DNA of 23,666 bases from Patescibacteria group bacterium (lineage in GTDB: Bacteria > Patescibacteriota > Microgenomatia > Levybacterales > UBA12049), in NCBI GenBank assembly GCA_023485715.1, contig JAMCZG010000017.1, forward strand, positions 1 through 23,666. Reading direction: 5' to 3'. The translations under genes were made by a program, and so were the position numbers. Below the pieces are notes generated by a model that had not been told where the DNA came from, did no database searches, and saw only the letters and a program-made list of their open reading frames with translations. Each line of letters starts with the position of its first letter. Within the stretch, counting starts at the first letter, position 1. This document shows, piece by piece, positions 1 to 7,381 of the stretch.

Positions 1-111
1 TCTGGTAATCGGAGCGAAGCGGAACCACCTCTTCTCATTCCGAACAGAGAAGTGAAACGCTTCAGCGCCTACGATACTAAGCTTGTCTTGGGACAATAGG
101 TCATTGCCAGA
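1..111 (+). rRNA. rrf: 5S ribosomal RNA
   Basis: The first 111 bases fold as a 5S rRNA. The opening tctggtaat pairs with the closing attgccaga (one G-U) to make helix I. The conserved loop B/C core CCGAAC...AGAAGTGAAAC is at about 39-60, followed by the usual AGCGCC...GATACTA stretch. Length matches the family (about 110-120 nt), so the gene is complete or lacks at most a base or two at the left edge. The window beginning exactly at a 5S gene suggests a contig break inside an rRNA operon, with 16S and 23S just to the left. Bases 111-118 and 133-140 (aaattttc / gaaaattt) form an inverted repeat that may help end the rRNA transcript. Confidence 0.88.
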
Positions 112-170
112 AATTTTCTGCTTTTTTTGTGGGAAAATTTTATCCGAAAATAGATATTTTTATATAAACA

Positions 171-179
171 TGTTATTAT
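171..179 (+). promoter_or_regulatory. Extended -10 element before the DUF4239-like gene
   Basis: TGTTATTAT is an extended -10 (TG-N-TATTAT) ending 6 bases before the GTG at 186. No good -35 is visible. A start point about 7 bases downstream would fall on the GTG itself, which suggests a leaderless transcript; no Shine-Dalgarno is visible. Inference from spacing only. Confidence 0.35.
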
Positions 180-185
180 TTTTGT

Positions 186-1058
186 GTGAAGTCCATAGGG
201 GGAAGAATTAAGAATTTAAATATTTCAACCGGAATATTATTGGGTTTTATATTTTCTCTTACTGTAAGCGTTTTTTTTAATGGGTATCCAAAAGGTGAAC
301 AATTTTCGATTTTAATATCGGCTACGTCATTTTTATTTGGTATTTTTGTTTCTTTTTTAATTAACGACAGCCGTTCTAATCTAAATCATATTAATGAGAT
401 TTTAAAATCAGACGAAGCCACTCTTCAGTCTATCTATGAGGTATCGATCGCTTTCGGCAAAGATGTCCAGGACTCCGTGAGAAATCTGATGGACAAATAT
501 TTGACAGATCAAATCGATTATTATCTTGAAGATTTTAAATATTCAAATAAGTCGTTCAAAGAATTATACCGTTATATCGTCTCGCTCAAACCCAAAAACG
601 CGCAGGAAAACTATGCCTATTCAAATATGCTTTCTGCATTGTCGAGCTCATCCATTAATAGAAAAAGAGTAGAAACATTTGTGCAAAATAAGATACTCAT
701 TATTGAATGGATAGTTGTTTTAATACTTTTGGTGCTTGAACTGTTTTTTATTTTTTATTTCAATTCGGGAGATTTAATATCGATAATTTTATCTACTCTT
801 TTATCTACTTCTGCAATAGTATTGGTCCTGATTTTAAAAGATTTTGATAATTTAAAGAGAAACGAGGATAAATGGATTTGGGAACCATTGGGTAATTTGT
901 TTCAGTCCTTAGGATTAGTGCCTTACTATCCTATGGCAACAATTAAGGATAATAGAGCAAAAATTCGAAAAGGAGAAAAAATAAGAGTTGCTGAATACCC
1001 AAATAATTATCCAGATATGTCAGATAAAAAAGTAAACGAGATAATATATCAAGGATAA
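186..1058 (+). CDS. Four-TM membrane protein, DUF4239/bestrophin-like
   Basis: This 290-aa protein has two N-terminal membrane segments (about residues 14-32 and 42-60), a cytosolic middle of about 105 residues, and two more membrane segments (about 170-191 and 198-217), then a soluble tail. The architecture, the E-A-x-x-L-x-x-I-Y pattern at the start of the middle region and the later R-K-R motif before TM3 resemble DUF4239 (bestrophin-like) proteins. That family has no firmly assigned function; an anion-channel role would be by analogy only. GTG is the only early start that leaves TM1 intact, and no SD precedes it, so it may be leaderless. The stop at 1058 is directly followed by the ATG of the next gene, so the two are probably co-transcribed and translationally coupled. 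The tail after about residue 240 is Lys-rich and unassigned. Confidence 0.7.
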   Translation: MKSIGGRIKNLNISTGILLGFIFSLTVSVFFNGYPKGEQFSILISATSFLFGIFVSFLINDSRSNLNHINEILKSDEATLQSIYEVSIAFGKDVQDSVRNLMDKYLTDQIDYYLEDFKYSNKSFKELYRYIVSLKPKNAQENYAYSNMLSALSSSSINRKRVETFVQNKILIIEWIVVLILLVLELFFIFYFNSGDLISIILSTLLSTSAIVLVLILKDFDNLKRNEDKWIWEPLGNLFQSLGLVPYYPMATIKDNRAKIRKGEKIRVAEYPNNYPDMSDKKVNEIIYQG

Positions 1059-1607
1059 ATGGATAATAAAATTTTATATTTTGCCTACGGAGCAAACATG
1101 GATAAGGGGATGATAAGGGCAATAACGGGAAACGATCGTCTTGTCGGACGTCCTGCTATCTTAGACGGATACGAAATTGGCATCCAGAGAATCGATCAGA
1201 CGCCAAAGGACGTTGAAAAATTATTAAGAAATTCATGGGGCGACGACTTCAAAACATATGTGATTTATCCAAGATTAGGGGCAAAAGTTAAGGGCATGGT
1301 TTGGGAGTTGACTGAAACTGAAAGAAGATTAGTTAGAAATTGGGAGTTTGTAGAAAAAGAGGTTGGACCGAGATTTTCGTGGTACAAACAAGTATTAATC
1401 GATAGAGTTTCGACTCCTGAGGGGGGAACAATAGAAGGTTTAGAAACCGAAATTTTGGGGGACGGACAGGAAATAGATGGAACCATTAAGGTCGATGGCC
1501 TTAACTACGAGCCTTATTTGATGAATCCAGGGGAAATGTGGAGAATCGCCTCCGAAGATTTAAAATCTTTTTTAGAAAGGGAGGGAAGGAAAAAAGAAAT
1601 TTGCTAG
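1059..1607 (+). CDS. Gamma-glutamylcyclotransferase-fold (GGCT/AIG2-like) protein
   Basis: The N-terminus reads YFAYGANM (residues 7-14), the signature loop of the gamma-glutamylcyclotransferase fold (usually YFAYGSNM) that binds the gamma-glutamyl group. A WEF at 95-97 sits where the family usually has an Asp-Glu-Gly, so Glu96 could be the catalytic acid. The 182-aa length is typical. Family members release 5-oxoproline from gamma-glutamyl amines or peptides, but many bacterial homologues have unknown substrates. The ATG directly follows the upstream stop (no gap), implying translational coupling to the membrane protein. It ends 4 bases inside the convergent downstream gene, so the two 3' ends overlap tail to tail. 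Fold is fairly secure; substrate is unknown. Confidence 0.78.
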   Translation: MDNKILYFAYGANMDKGMIRAITGNDRLVGRPAILDGYEIGIQRIDQTPKDVEKLLRNSWGDDFKTYVIYPRLGAKVKGMVWELTETERRLVRNWEFVEKEVGPRFSWYKQVLIDRVSTPEGGTIEGLETEILGDGQEIDGTIKVDGLNYEPYLMNPGEMWRIASEDLKSFLEREGRKKEIC

Positions 1608-2521
1608 GCTTGTTCTTTTAGAAAATCAAATGAGGTCTGGGGAGTTGGATGTTCCACCTCACTCGTTTTAGTTGAAATTGCTCTTTCTAAATCTCCGGTT
1701 TTTTGCCAGATACCCATTAATATTTTAGACAAACATCCTTCTTGTGTAATCGGAACAATATTATTAAGAGGAGATTCACGGTATAAGTACGCAAGTTTTA
1801 AAAGTACTCCGCTTACACTTTGCCCACCCGCCCTATTTTTTCGATTGATAAACTCGTGAAAACTTTCGTATAATTCTTCCGGATACCTTGGGTCGGGATT
1901 TTCCCTAATATACCTTGCCAGAGCCATCGCGTTAAGTACATCTTTTTCCCTCATATGTCGACCGATTCCATATAGGTGTAATAATGTACGGGTCGGAAGA
2001 GTAGGAAAGTCAATTCCTCCTAAACTTATAATTTGAGTTTCAAAGGTTTTCGACGGAACACTTACCCGGACTTGGCCGTATTGAAGCACGGGGTCTTTTC
2101 CTTTATTTACCCTTATTACAGGTTGTAAACAACCCCCTCCAAAATGGATAGGGGTTCTGTCTTTTTTTATTGCATTATGAATAATGTTCTTTTTATCTTC
2201 GGAAACAACAATATCAACATCCCTAAATGAACCCTGGGGGCTTATTACCGGGAAGTCTTTTTCGCCGAGAACCGCAACTCTGGCTATCCCGCCGACTACC
2301 CACCATCCTTCAAGCCCACCTGCTTCTTCTGTAAGATTCGATAAGACTTCTCTTAAATACCCAAGATATAAAGATCTATCTTCTTCTGTACTTTCAACCA
2401 CGGCAATATTTCCGCGGTAATAAATTCTTCGACTTGGATTAGATTGCAGTTCCGGTCTTTCTAGATTTACCACGGTATAGAAGCTAACACAGGTATTAAT
2501 AAAAGTCAAATAAAATTGCAT
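1604..2521 (-). CDS. Nucleotidyltransferase-fold-like protein
   Basis: This 305-aa protein carries WVVGGIARVAVLG (GG at 77-78) followed by SFRDVDIVV (Asp101 and Asp103). That is the G-G...D-x-D arrangement of the polymerase-beta type nucleotidyltransferase fold, as in AbiEii-like or tRNA-nucleotidyltransferase-related proteins. A third acidic residue is not obvious, so activity is uncertain. The C-terminal 120 residues are helical-looking and unassigned. The ATG at 2521 has a good Shine-Dalgarno on the minus strand (AAGGA, 6 bases upstream), which supports this start. It diverges from the S1 gene across a 60-bp region and overlaps the 3' end of the cyclotransferase gene by 4 bp. No toxin or antitoxin partner is adjacent, so an AbiE-type system is not supported. 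Confidence 0.6.
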   Translation of the reverse strand: MQFYLTFINTCVSFYTVVNLERPELQSNPSRRIYYRGNIAVVESTEEDRSLYLGYLREVLSNLTEEAGGLEGWWVVGGIARVAVLGEKDFPVISPQGSFRDVDIVVSEDKKNIIHNAIKKDRTPIHFGGGCLQPVIRVNKGKDPVLQYGQVRVSVPSKTFETQIISLGGIDFPTLPTRTLLHLYGIGRHMREKDVLNAMALARYIRENPDPRYPEELYESFHEFINRKNRAGGQSVSGVLLKLAYLYRESPLNNIVPITQEGCLSKILMGIWQKTGDLERAISTKTSEVEHPTPQTSFDFLKEQA

Positions 2522-2544
2522 AATTTATCCTTCGGTGGTATACT
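2516..2544 (+). promoter_or_regulatory. Promoter for the S1-domain gene
   Basis: TTGCAT (2516-2521), a 17-base spacer, then TATACT (2539-2544) with a TG one base before it (extended -10). Transcription would start near 2551, giving a ~30-nt leader with AAAGGCGG as ribosome binding site ahead of GTG 2582. A small inverted repeat (ttgttt/aaacaa, 2544-2561) sits across the expected start point. The -35 overlaps the first codons of the divergent gene. Confidence 0.5.
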
Positions 2545-2581
2545 TGTTTCATCTTAAACAATATGAAAGGCGGAAGAATGC

Positions 2582-3700
2582 GTGGTAACACAAAGTCAAA
2601 ATTCAAAAGTCAAAATTCAAAAGTCGGGAAATAGTCCTTTAAGTTCTTCGGTAATGGCAAAGCTTTTAAGCTCTGCTAAAACCTCAATAATTACTTTTAA
2701 AAAAGGCGAAAACGTAAACGGCGTTGTCGCGAAATTAACACCAAGAGAAATCCTAATCGATATAAACGCAAAAACCGAAGCTGTGGTTTTAGAAAAAGAC
2801 AAAAAAATCCTCAGAAGACTTTTGTCAAAGCTTAAAGAAGGGGACAAAGTCGATGTCACGATTCTAAACACCGAATCAGAAATGGGTTATCCCGTTGTTT
2901 CGCTTCGTCGTTTTATCGACAACATAACTTTTAAAGAACTCGAAGATTTAAAGAAAGAGAAAAAACCGATCCCGGTTTTGGTCGAAAACAGGACGTCCGG
3001 GGGTTTTCTAGTCTTAACAGACGATGGAATGCAGGGGTTTTTGCCTAATTCACAGATCTCTTCGATCGAAAACACCCAAACATTAATCGGTAAAAAAATC
3101 GACGCGATCGTTTGGGAAATCGACAGGCCGACAAAAAAAATCATCTTTTCCAGGAAAGCGACACAGGGAAGCGGGGAATTTGACGAATTAATTAAGTCAT
3201 TTAAGACTGATCAAAAAATTAGCGCAAAAATATCGAGTATTGTTCCTTTTGGTATATTTGTTTCTTTGCAGAATCCGGAAGGAAAACAGGTAGAAGGCCT
3301 AATCCATATTTCCGAAATTGCGTGGGAAAAAGTAACAAGCCTGGATGAATTATATTCGGCCGGCCAAGATGTAGACGTGGTCATTATCGGATTCGATAAA
3401 GACGCAAAAAGAATCGACCTTTCGATAAAGAGATTAACGTCTGATCCTTTCGACAAAGAAGCAAAAAATTTCTCGGTAGACCAAAAAATCACAGGAAAAG
3501 TGACTCAAATTTTGGATTCCGGAGTTGTTTTAGAGCTTGCAAATAAAATGGAAGGGTTTATAAGAAAAGAAAAGATTCCGCCGACAGTGACTTATTCGGT
3601 CGGGGATTCTGTGACAGGGACTGTTTTCCAAATCGACAAGAAAAGACGAAGAATTGTTTTGATTCCGGTTCTTTTGGAAAAGCCGATCGGCTATAGGTAA
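2582..3700 (+). CDS. rpsA: Protein with four S1 RNA-binding domains (ribosomal protein S1-like)
   Basis: The 372-aa protein is almost entirely four S1 (OB-fold) repeats, at about residues 40-108, 120-190, 208-283 and 296-366. The third is the most canonical (GIFVSL...GLIHISEIAW). Proteins of this type bind mRNA on the 30S subunit and help load transcripts; many bacteria outside Proteobacteria have four-domain forms like this. GTG 2582 is chosen because AAAGG/GGCGG lies 8-12 bases upstream; the ATG at 2578 is out of frame and stops after 18 codons. An alternative start is ATG 2654 (residue 25). The first 24 residues come from a 14-bp tandem repeat and are not part of an S1 domain. Downstream is radA, separated by a repeat element rather than by an obvious terminator. 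The gene symbol is used in the broad sense. Confidence 0.82.
   Translation: MVTQSQNSKVKIQKSGNSPLSSSVMAKLLSSAKTSIITFKKGENVNGVVAKLTPREILIDINAKTEAVVLEKDKKILRRLLSKLKEGDKVDVTILNTESEMGYPVVSLRRFIDNITFKELEDLKKEKKPIPVLVENRTSGGFLVLTDDGMQGFLPNSQISSIENTQTLIGKKIDAIVWEIDRPTKKIIFSRKATQGSGEFDELIKSFKTDQKISAKISSIVPFGIFVSLQNPEGKQVEGLIHISEIAWEKVTSLDELYSAGQDVDVVIIGFDKDAKRIDLSIKRLTSDPFDKEAKNFSVDQKITGKVTQILDSGVVLELANKMEGFIRKEKIPPTVTYSVGDSVTGTVFQIDKKRRRIVLIPVLLEKPIGYR
2592..2625 (+). repeat. 14-bp tandem repeat at the 5' end of the S1 gene
   Basis: The unit AAAGTCAAAATTCA occurs twice in full (2592-2605, 2606-2619) plus six bases of a third copy. The unit length is not a multiple of three, so copy-number change would shift the frame and put the GTG start out of register. 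It encodes a Ser/Lys/Gln/Asn-rich N-terminal extension. Confidence 0.8.
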
Positions 3701-3795
3701 GTACTGCAAATACTACCAATAAATACCAATGCCACCAATAATCCAATATTAAAAAATTTATAGTATTTGAAATTTGTAGTATTGGTAGTATTATG
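3701..3795. repeat. AT-rich inverted-repeat element, empty relative of the four-helix-bundle cassette
   Basis: Between the S1 gene and radA lies an element whose left side carries AATACTACCAAT and whose right side carries ATTGGTAGTATT, its exact reverse complement. The right half (AATATTAAAAA...TAGTATT) and the left half (TACTGC...ACTAC) resemble the flanks of the four-helix-bundle gene at 16897-17350, but here no ORF lies between them. This reads as an empty or miniature form of the same repeat cassette. The radA ribosome binding site begins at its right edge. Confidence 0.5.
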
Positions 3796-3803
3796 AGGAG
3801 GAG
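3796..3803 (+). promoter_or_regulatory. Shine-Dalgarno that sets the radA start
   Basis: AGGAGGAG lies 4-7 bases before ATG 3808. The in-frame ATG at 3793 overlaps this site, so the downstream ATG is the better start. Confidence 0.7.
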
Positions 3804-3807
3804 TTTT

Positions 3808-5286
3808 ATGAAAACGACGACGAGTTTTGTTTGTCAGGAATGCGGATATGAATCACCGGAGTGGCTCGGGAAATGTCCGGAATGCGGAACTTGGAATTCG
3901 TTGCGCGAATTCAAATCTCAAGTCTCAAACGCCAAATCTCAAAATTACACCTCAAATCTTAAAACTTTTGGCACGCAGGATTTAATGCCGAAAAATCTCA
4001 GCGAGATTAAGTTTGAAAAAAAGTCAAGGCTTCTTACGGGTTTTTCGGAGATGGATGGGGTTTTGGGCGGAGGATTAGTAAACGGTTCGGTGACTCTTTT
4101 AGCAGGAGATCCGGGAATCGGCAAATCGACGCTACTCCTTCAAATGGCTTTGACTGTCGCTAGTCGCTTGCCACATTATTCAGATGACGCTCGCAAATCA
4201 GGTTCTAAATTAAAAGAAAGAATCCGCTCGCTAAATGAAAGTCGATTATCAAAAGAATCAATTTTAGAAGCAAGAAGTGGATCGACTTTCAGTTCATCTG
4301 AAAATGGACAAGCTCTTAGCGTTCTTTATATTTCCGGCGAAGAATCAGAGGAGCAGATTAAACTCCGCGCAGAAAGATTAAGCCCTGGATTAAAAAATCA
4401 AAATTTGCTTCTTCTGTCGGCAACAAATGTAGACGCGATCCAACAAGTTGTCCAAAACCTAAAACCGTCTTTAATAATCGTTGATTCGATTCAAACTATG
4501 GAATCGGAGGCTCTAACCGGACTTTCGGGTTCGGTCGGACAAGTAAGGTACGCGGCGCTGTCATTTATTAGAACCGCAAAATCTTTAAATATTCCCGTAA
4601 TAATCGTCGGACACGTTACGAAAGAAGGGATGGTCGCCGGTCCCATGATTTTATCCCATATGGTCGACACTGTTCTTTTTTTGGAAGGGGAAAAGGCAAC
4701 CGGGACAAGAATTTTAAGAAGTCTTAAAAACAGATTTGGGCCCGTCGACGAAGTCGGAATTTTTGTGATGGAAGGAAATGGCATGGCAGAAGTTAAAACT
4801 CCGGAACAATTCTTTCTGTCTAAAGAGCAAAAAAGCGTACCGGGTTCGGTTTTGGTTTCGACGATTGAAGGGACGCGTGCTTTTCTGGTAGAATTGCAGT
4901 CTCTTGTTGTATTTTCGAAATTTCCGCTTCCAAGAAGGGTTGCGATCGGAATCGACAACAGAAGACTGGAATTACTACTCGCGGTTTTACAAAAACACTG
5001 CCGGTTACCGTTTGAGACGATGGACGTGTTTGTAAACGTCGCGGGAGGATTAAAAATTCAGGACCCAGGGACAGATCTTGGAATTTGTCTTTCGCTTTTT
5101 TCGAGTTTTAAAAATATAGGACTTGGGAAGCTCGTTTGCATCGGAGAGGTCGGGTTGTTAGGAGAATTAAGAAACGTACCGTTTTTGGATAAAAGAATTA
5201 AGGAGGCCAAAAAGCTTGGGTTTAGAAATATTGTAAGCGCGAAAACAGCTAAAACACTAAACGAAGTAATAAAATCTATTCAATAA
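3808..5286 (+). CDS. radA: DNA repair/recombination protein RadA (Sms) with an in-frame insertion
   Basis: All RadA parts are present: a four-Cys zinc finger (C9, C12, C23, C26), Walker A GDPGIGKS (residues 100-107), the SGEES strand, Walker B (IIVDSIQ), the RadA hallmark KNRFGP (307-312), and a Lon-like C-terminal domain. RadA is a hexameric helicase that drives branch migration of RecA intermediates. Two oddities: a low-complexity Ser/Asn/Gln linker after the zinc finger (about residues 35-55), and a 54-residue insertion (118-171) between the Walker A helix and the VLYISGEES strand, where the E. coli protein has only a few residues. The insertion is encoded by a 162-bp segment with inverted-repeat ends (separate entry). 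ATG 3808 is preferred over 3793 because AGGAGG precedes it. The PIN-TRAM gene follows after 3 bp. Confidence 0.95.
   Translation: MKTTTSFVCQECGYESPEWLGKCPECGTWNSLREFKSQVSNAKSQNYTSNLKTFGTQDLMPKNLSEIKFEKKSRLLTGFSEMDGVLGGGLVNGSVTLLAGDPGIGKSTLLLQMALTVASRLPHYSDDARKSGSKLKERIRSLNESRLSKESILEARSGSTFSSSENGQALSVLYISGEESEEQIKLRAERLSPGLKNQNLLLLSATNVDAIQQVVQNLKPSLIIVDSIQTMESEALTGLSGSVGQVRYAALSFIRTAKSLNIPVIIVGHVTKEGMVAGPMILSHMVDTVLFLEGEKATGTRILRSLKNRFGPVDEVGIFVMEGNGMAEVKTPEQFFLSKEQKSVPGSVLVSTIEGTRAFLVELQSLVVFSKFPLPRRVAIGIDNRRLELLLAVLQKHCRLPFETMDVFVNVAGGLKIQDPGTDLGICLSLFSSFKNIGLGKLVCIGEVGLLGELRNVPFLDKRIKEAKKLGFRNIVSAKTAKTLNEVIKSIQ
4159..4320 (+). repeat. Palindrome-like insertion inside radA
   Basis: The 162-bp segment begins GCTA...GCTTG...CAGATGA and ends with the imperfect reverse complement TCATCTG...CAAGC...TAGC (arms 4159-4187 and 4294-4320, about 21 paired positions). 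A second, exact 11-bp inverted repeat lies inside: TGAAAGTCGAT (4236-4246) and ATCGACTTTCA (4281-4291). Its length is 54 codons exactly and it contains no stop in the radA frame. It encodes a polar Ser/Arg/Lys/Glu-rich peptide unlike RadA. It resembles in style the Rickettsia palindromic elements, which also insert in frame in genes. Confidence 0.6.
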
Positions 5287-5289
5287 AAC

Positions 5290-6081
5290 ATGGTTAAAAA
5301 AACGGAGGATTCATCTAAATCAAAAGAAATAAAAAAACCGCAAAAGGGCGGTCGGCCTCCTGTTTATTCCCCGATGATAATAGCAGCGATCGCAGAAGAG
5401 GTGGTTAAGCGTTTACCCGGAATCAGAAGACAAAACACCAAAAAATCAAAACACAAAGACAATAAAAAAATCGAGAGGGCGGTTTTTCTTGATACGTCGG
5501 CGATTATCGACGGCAGGATTTTTGGCGTTATGAATTTGGGTATGATAACGGGCGCAGTTGTGATTCTGGACAGTATACTTTTGGAATTAAAACACATCGC
5601 CGATTCTCAAGACGTTGTAAAAAGGGAAAGGGGAAGAAACGGCATGGAATTCCTCGAAAAGCTCAAAAAAAACAAAAAAGTTAAAGTTATAACGCTTTCT
5701 AAAGAAGAGGAAAAAAATTATTCAAAAGAAACGATTAAAGAGGTTGACGAAATTCTAATTAAGGTTGCAAAAACCAGCAAAGGTAAGGTAATAACGTGCG
5801 ATTATAATCTGGCTAAAAAAGCAAATATCCAGGGCGTGATCGCGGTAAATGTTAACGAAATGGCCAATGTTTTAAAGGTTCGCGCAGTCCCAGGAGAGTC
5901 TTTGCATATAAGTGTTTTGCACCAAGGAAAAGATCCGACGCAGGGTGTGGGATATTTGGACGACGGAACGATGGTTGTTGTCGAAAACGCGAATACGGAA
6001 ATCGGGAAAATGATCGATGTTGTAGTTGTCAGGGTAATACAAACCACAGCCGGCCGAATCCTGTTTGCAAAAAAGATCTAA
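5290..6081 (+). CDS. PIN-TRAM domain protein (YacL C-terminal-like, without membrane domain)
   Basis: Residues 64-190 form a PIN nuclease-like domain (VFLDTSAIIDGRI, Asp68 and Asp74; later acidic positions around DEILI and VITCDYNLAKKA), followed by a TRAM RNA-binding domain (about 200-263, starting PGESLHISV). This is the PIN-TRAM arrangement of Bacillus YacL, but the four membrane helices of YacL are replaced by a short Lys-rich region (1-60) with a possible helix at 27-42. Known YacL-type proteins are presumed RNases; the target is unknown. The ATG is 3 bp after the radA stop with no clear SD, so translation is probably coupled to radA. YacL also lies next to radA in many Firmicutes, so the neighbourhood is an old one. 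Confidence 0.85.
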   Translation: MVKKTEDSSKSKEIKKPQKGGRPPVYSPMIIAAIAEEVVKRLPGIRRQNTKKSKHKDNKKIERAVFLDTSAIIDGRIFGVMNLGMITGAVVILDSILLELKHIADSQDVVKRERGRNGMEFLEKLKKNKKVKVITLSKEEEKNYSKETIKEVDEILIKVAKTSKGKVITCDYNLAKKANIQGVIAVNVNEMANVLKVRAVPGESLHISVLHQGKDPTQGVGYLDDGTMVVVENANTEIGKMIDVVVVRVIQTTAGRILFAKKI

Positions 6082-6102
6082 ATCCATTATTCTTATTTCC
6101 TC

Positions 6103-7167
6103 ATGAAAAAAATTAAAGTTTGTTTGTTGTTCGGCGGGAAAAGCGGAGAGCACGAGGTTTCTTTGCAGTCAGCAAAATCGGTTTACGAGGCGCTAGATAA
6201 GAAAAAATACGACGTTTTTTTGGTCGGGATCGAAAAATCGGGAAAATGGCTGCTCGGTAATTCTTCAAACTATCTTTTAAATTCGTCGGATCCAAAACTC
6301 ATAAAACTCAATAAAGCCAAAATGAAGGAGATTACGCCGGATGCACTGGATTCGGTCGACGTTTTTTTTCCGGTCACTCACGGGACATTTGGTGAAGACG
6401 GGTGTTTGCAGGGGCTTTTGGAATTTACAAACGCAGGGTATGTGGGAGCCGGAGTTTTGGGATCATCTGTCGGCATGGACAAAGATGTTATGAAAAGGCT
6501 TTTAAAACAAGCCGGAATTCCAGTTCCTGATTTTTTTGTGTTTCAAAAATCAGAATACTCGCCAAAAATTATTAAACAAATAATCTTAAAGTTTAAATTT
6601 CCGGTTTTTGTAAAGCCCGCAAACATGGGATCATCTGTCGGTATTAGTAAAGCGAATAATATTCAACAACTTAAAAAAGCAATTTCTGATGCTTTTTCCT
6701 ACGACACAAAAATTTTAATCGAGGAAAACGTTACGGGTCGCGAAATCGAATGTTCGGTTCTCGGTAACGAAAACCCTAAAGCCTCCTTGCCCGGGGAAGT
6801 TATCCCGTCGACTAAGCACGGATTTTATTCTTACGAGGCTAAATACATCGACGAAAAAGGCGCCAATCTTTTAATCCCGGCAAAACTTCCTTTAAAAACG
6901 GTTCAAAAAATTCAAGATCTAGCTGTTAAAACATTTAAGACTTTAGAGTGTTCGGGGATGGCAAGGGTCGATTTTTTCCTGAAAAAAGATGGAACAGTTT
7001 TTATAAACGAAATTAATACTTTGCCCGGATTTACCAAGATAAGTATGTATCCAAAACTTTGGGAAGCAACAGGAATTCCTTACTCAAAATTGCTGGATAA
7101 ATTAATCGAGCTTGCGCTCGAAAAGAAAAAACAAAAAGACAGCCTTAGAAGATCGTTTAAGATTTAG
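6103..7167 (+). CDS. ddl: D-alanine--D-alanine ligase
   Basis: The 354-aa protein starts with the Ddl signature LLFGGKSGEHEVSLQSA (residues 8-24) and has the ATP-grasp parts: FVKPANMGSSVG (ATP-binding lysine and the SSVG loop), IEENVTGREIE, and the metal-binding NEINTLPGFT near the C-terminus. It joins two D-alanines for peptidoglycan precursors in the cytosol. Length is usual for the family. The ATG at 6103 gives the natural N-terminus; no strong SD is seen, and the gene is 21 bp after the PIN-TRAM stop, so it may share that transcript. The Lys-rich C-terminal tail after about residue 340 is an extension. It shows that the organism at least completes this step of wall synthesis. Confidence 0.95.
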   Translation: MKKIKVCLLFGGKSGEHEVSLQSAKSVYEALDKKKYDVFLVGIEKSGKWLLGNSSNYLLNSSDPKLIKLNKAKMKEITPDALDSVDVFFPVTHGTFGEDGCLQGLLEFTNAGYVGAGVLGSSVGMDKDVMKRLLKQAGIPVPDFFVFQKSEYSPKIIKQIILKFKFPVFVKPANMGSSVGISKANNIQQLKKAISDAFSYDTKILIEENVTGREIECSVLGNENPKASLPGEVIPSTKHGFYSYEAKYIDEKGANLLIPAKLPLKTVQKIQDLAVKTFKTLECSGMARVDFFLKKDGTVFINEINTLPGFTKISMYPKLWEATGIPYSKLLDKLIELALEKKKQKDSLRRSFKI

Positions 7168-7207
7168 TTTATAAACCTCTAGTATAACAATATAGAAAGC
7201 ATTTCGG

Positions 7208-7237
7208 TTTGACAAATATCCTATAATATGATATACG
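7208..7237 (+). promoter_or_regulatory. Promoter before the 35-aa membrane ORF
   Basis: TTGACA (7209-7214), a 17-base spacer, then TATACG (7232-7237). A second -10-like TATAAT (7222-7227) lies inside the spacer. The block 7208-7235 matches 11731-11758 at 25 of 28 positions. Confidence 0.6.
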
Positions 7238-7267
7238 ATAATACCGGATAAGATTGATAGCATAAAA

Positions 7268-7375
7268 ATGGGCAATTTTGATACGGCATCATTTTTAGCT
7301 GGGTTAGTTATTAGTTGGGTGATTTCGTGTTTTTGGTATGTAGTCGGTTATTATAACGGCAAAGACGTCCTCTAG
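7268..7375 (+). CDS. Small single-pass membrane protein (35 aa)
   Basis: ATG 7268 opens a 35-codon frame ending in TAG. The peptide has a polar start (MGNFDTASF), one hydrophobic stretch at about residues 9-29 with three aromatic residues at its end (FWY), and a polar tail ending GKDVL. It sits about 30 bases behind a consensus promoter in an otherwise empty gap, and it ends 6 bases before the convergent HAD gene. No family is recognised. Small hydrophobic peptides of this kind can be membrane-complex subunits or toxins, but nothing here decides. Support is the promoter, the membrane profile and the position; a chance ORF remains possible. Confidence 0.5.
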   Translation: MGNFDTASFLAGLVISWVISCFWYVVGYYNGKDVL

Positions 7376-7381
7376 AATTAA

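Noticed and set aside
1604..2521. AbiEii-type toxin
   Set aside because: The GG...DVD nucleotidyltransferase pattern is there, but no AbiEi-like antitoxin gene is adjacent and the rest of the protein does not match.
2563..2634. Short ORF (ATG 2563) overlapping the S1 start
   Set aside because: Only 23 codons, built from the tandem repeat. It could be a leader peptide, but nothing supports this beyond its existence.
4491..4958. 155-aa minus-strand ORF inside radA
   Set aside because: Overlaps the conserved RadA motifs on the other strand.
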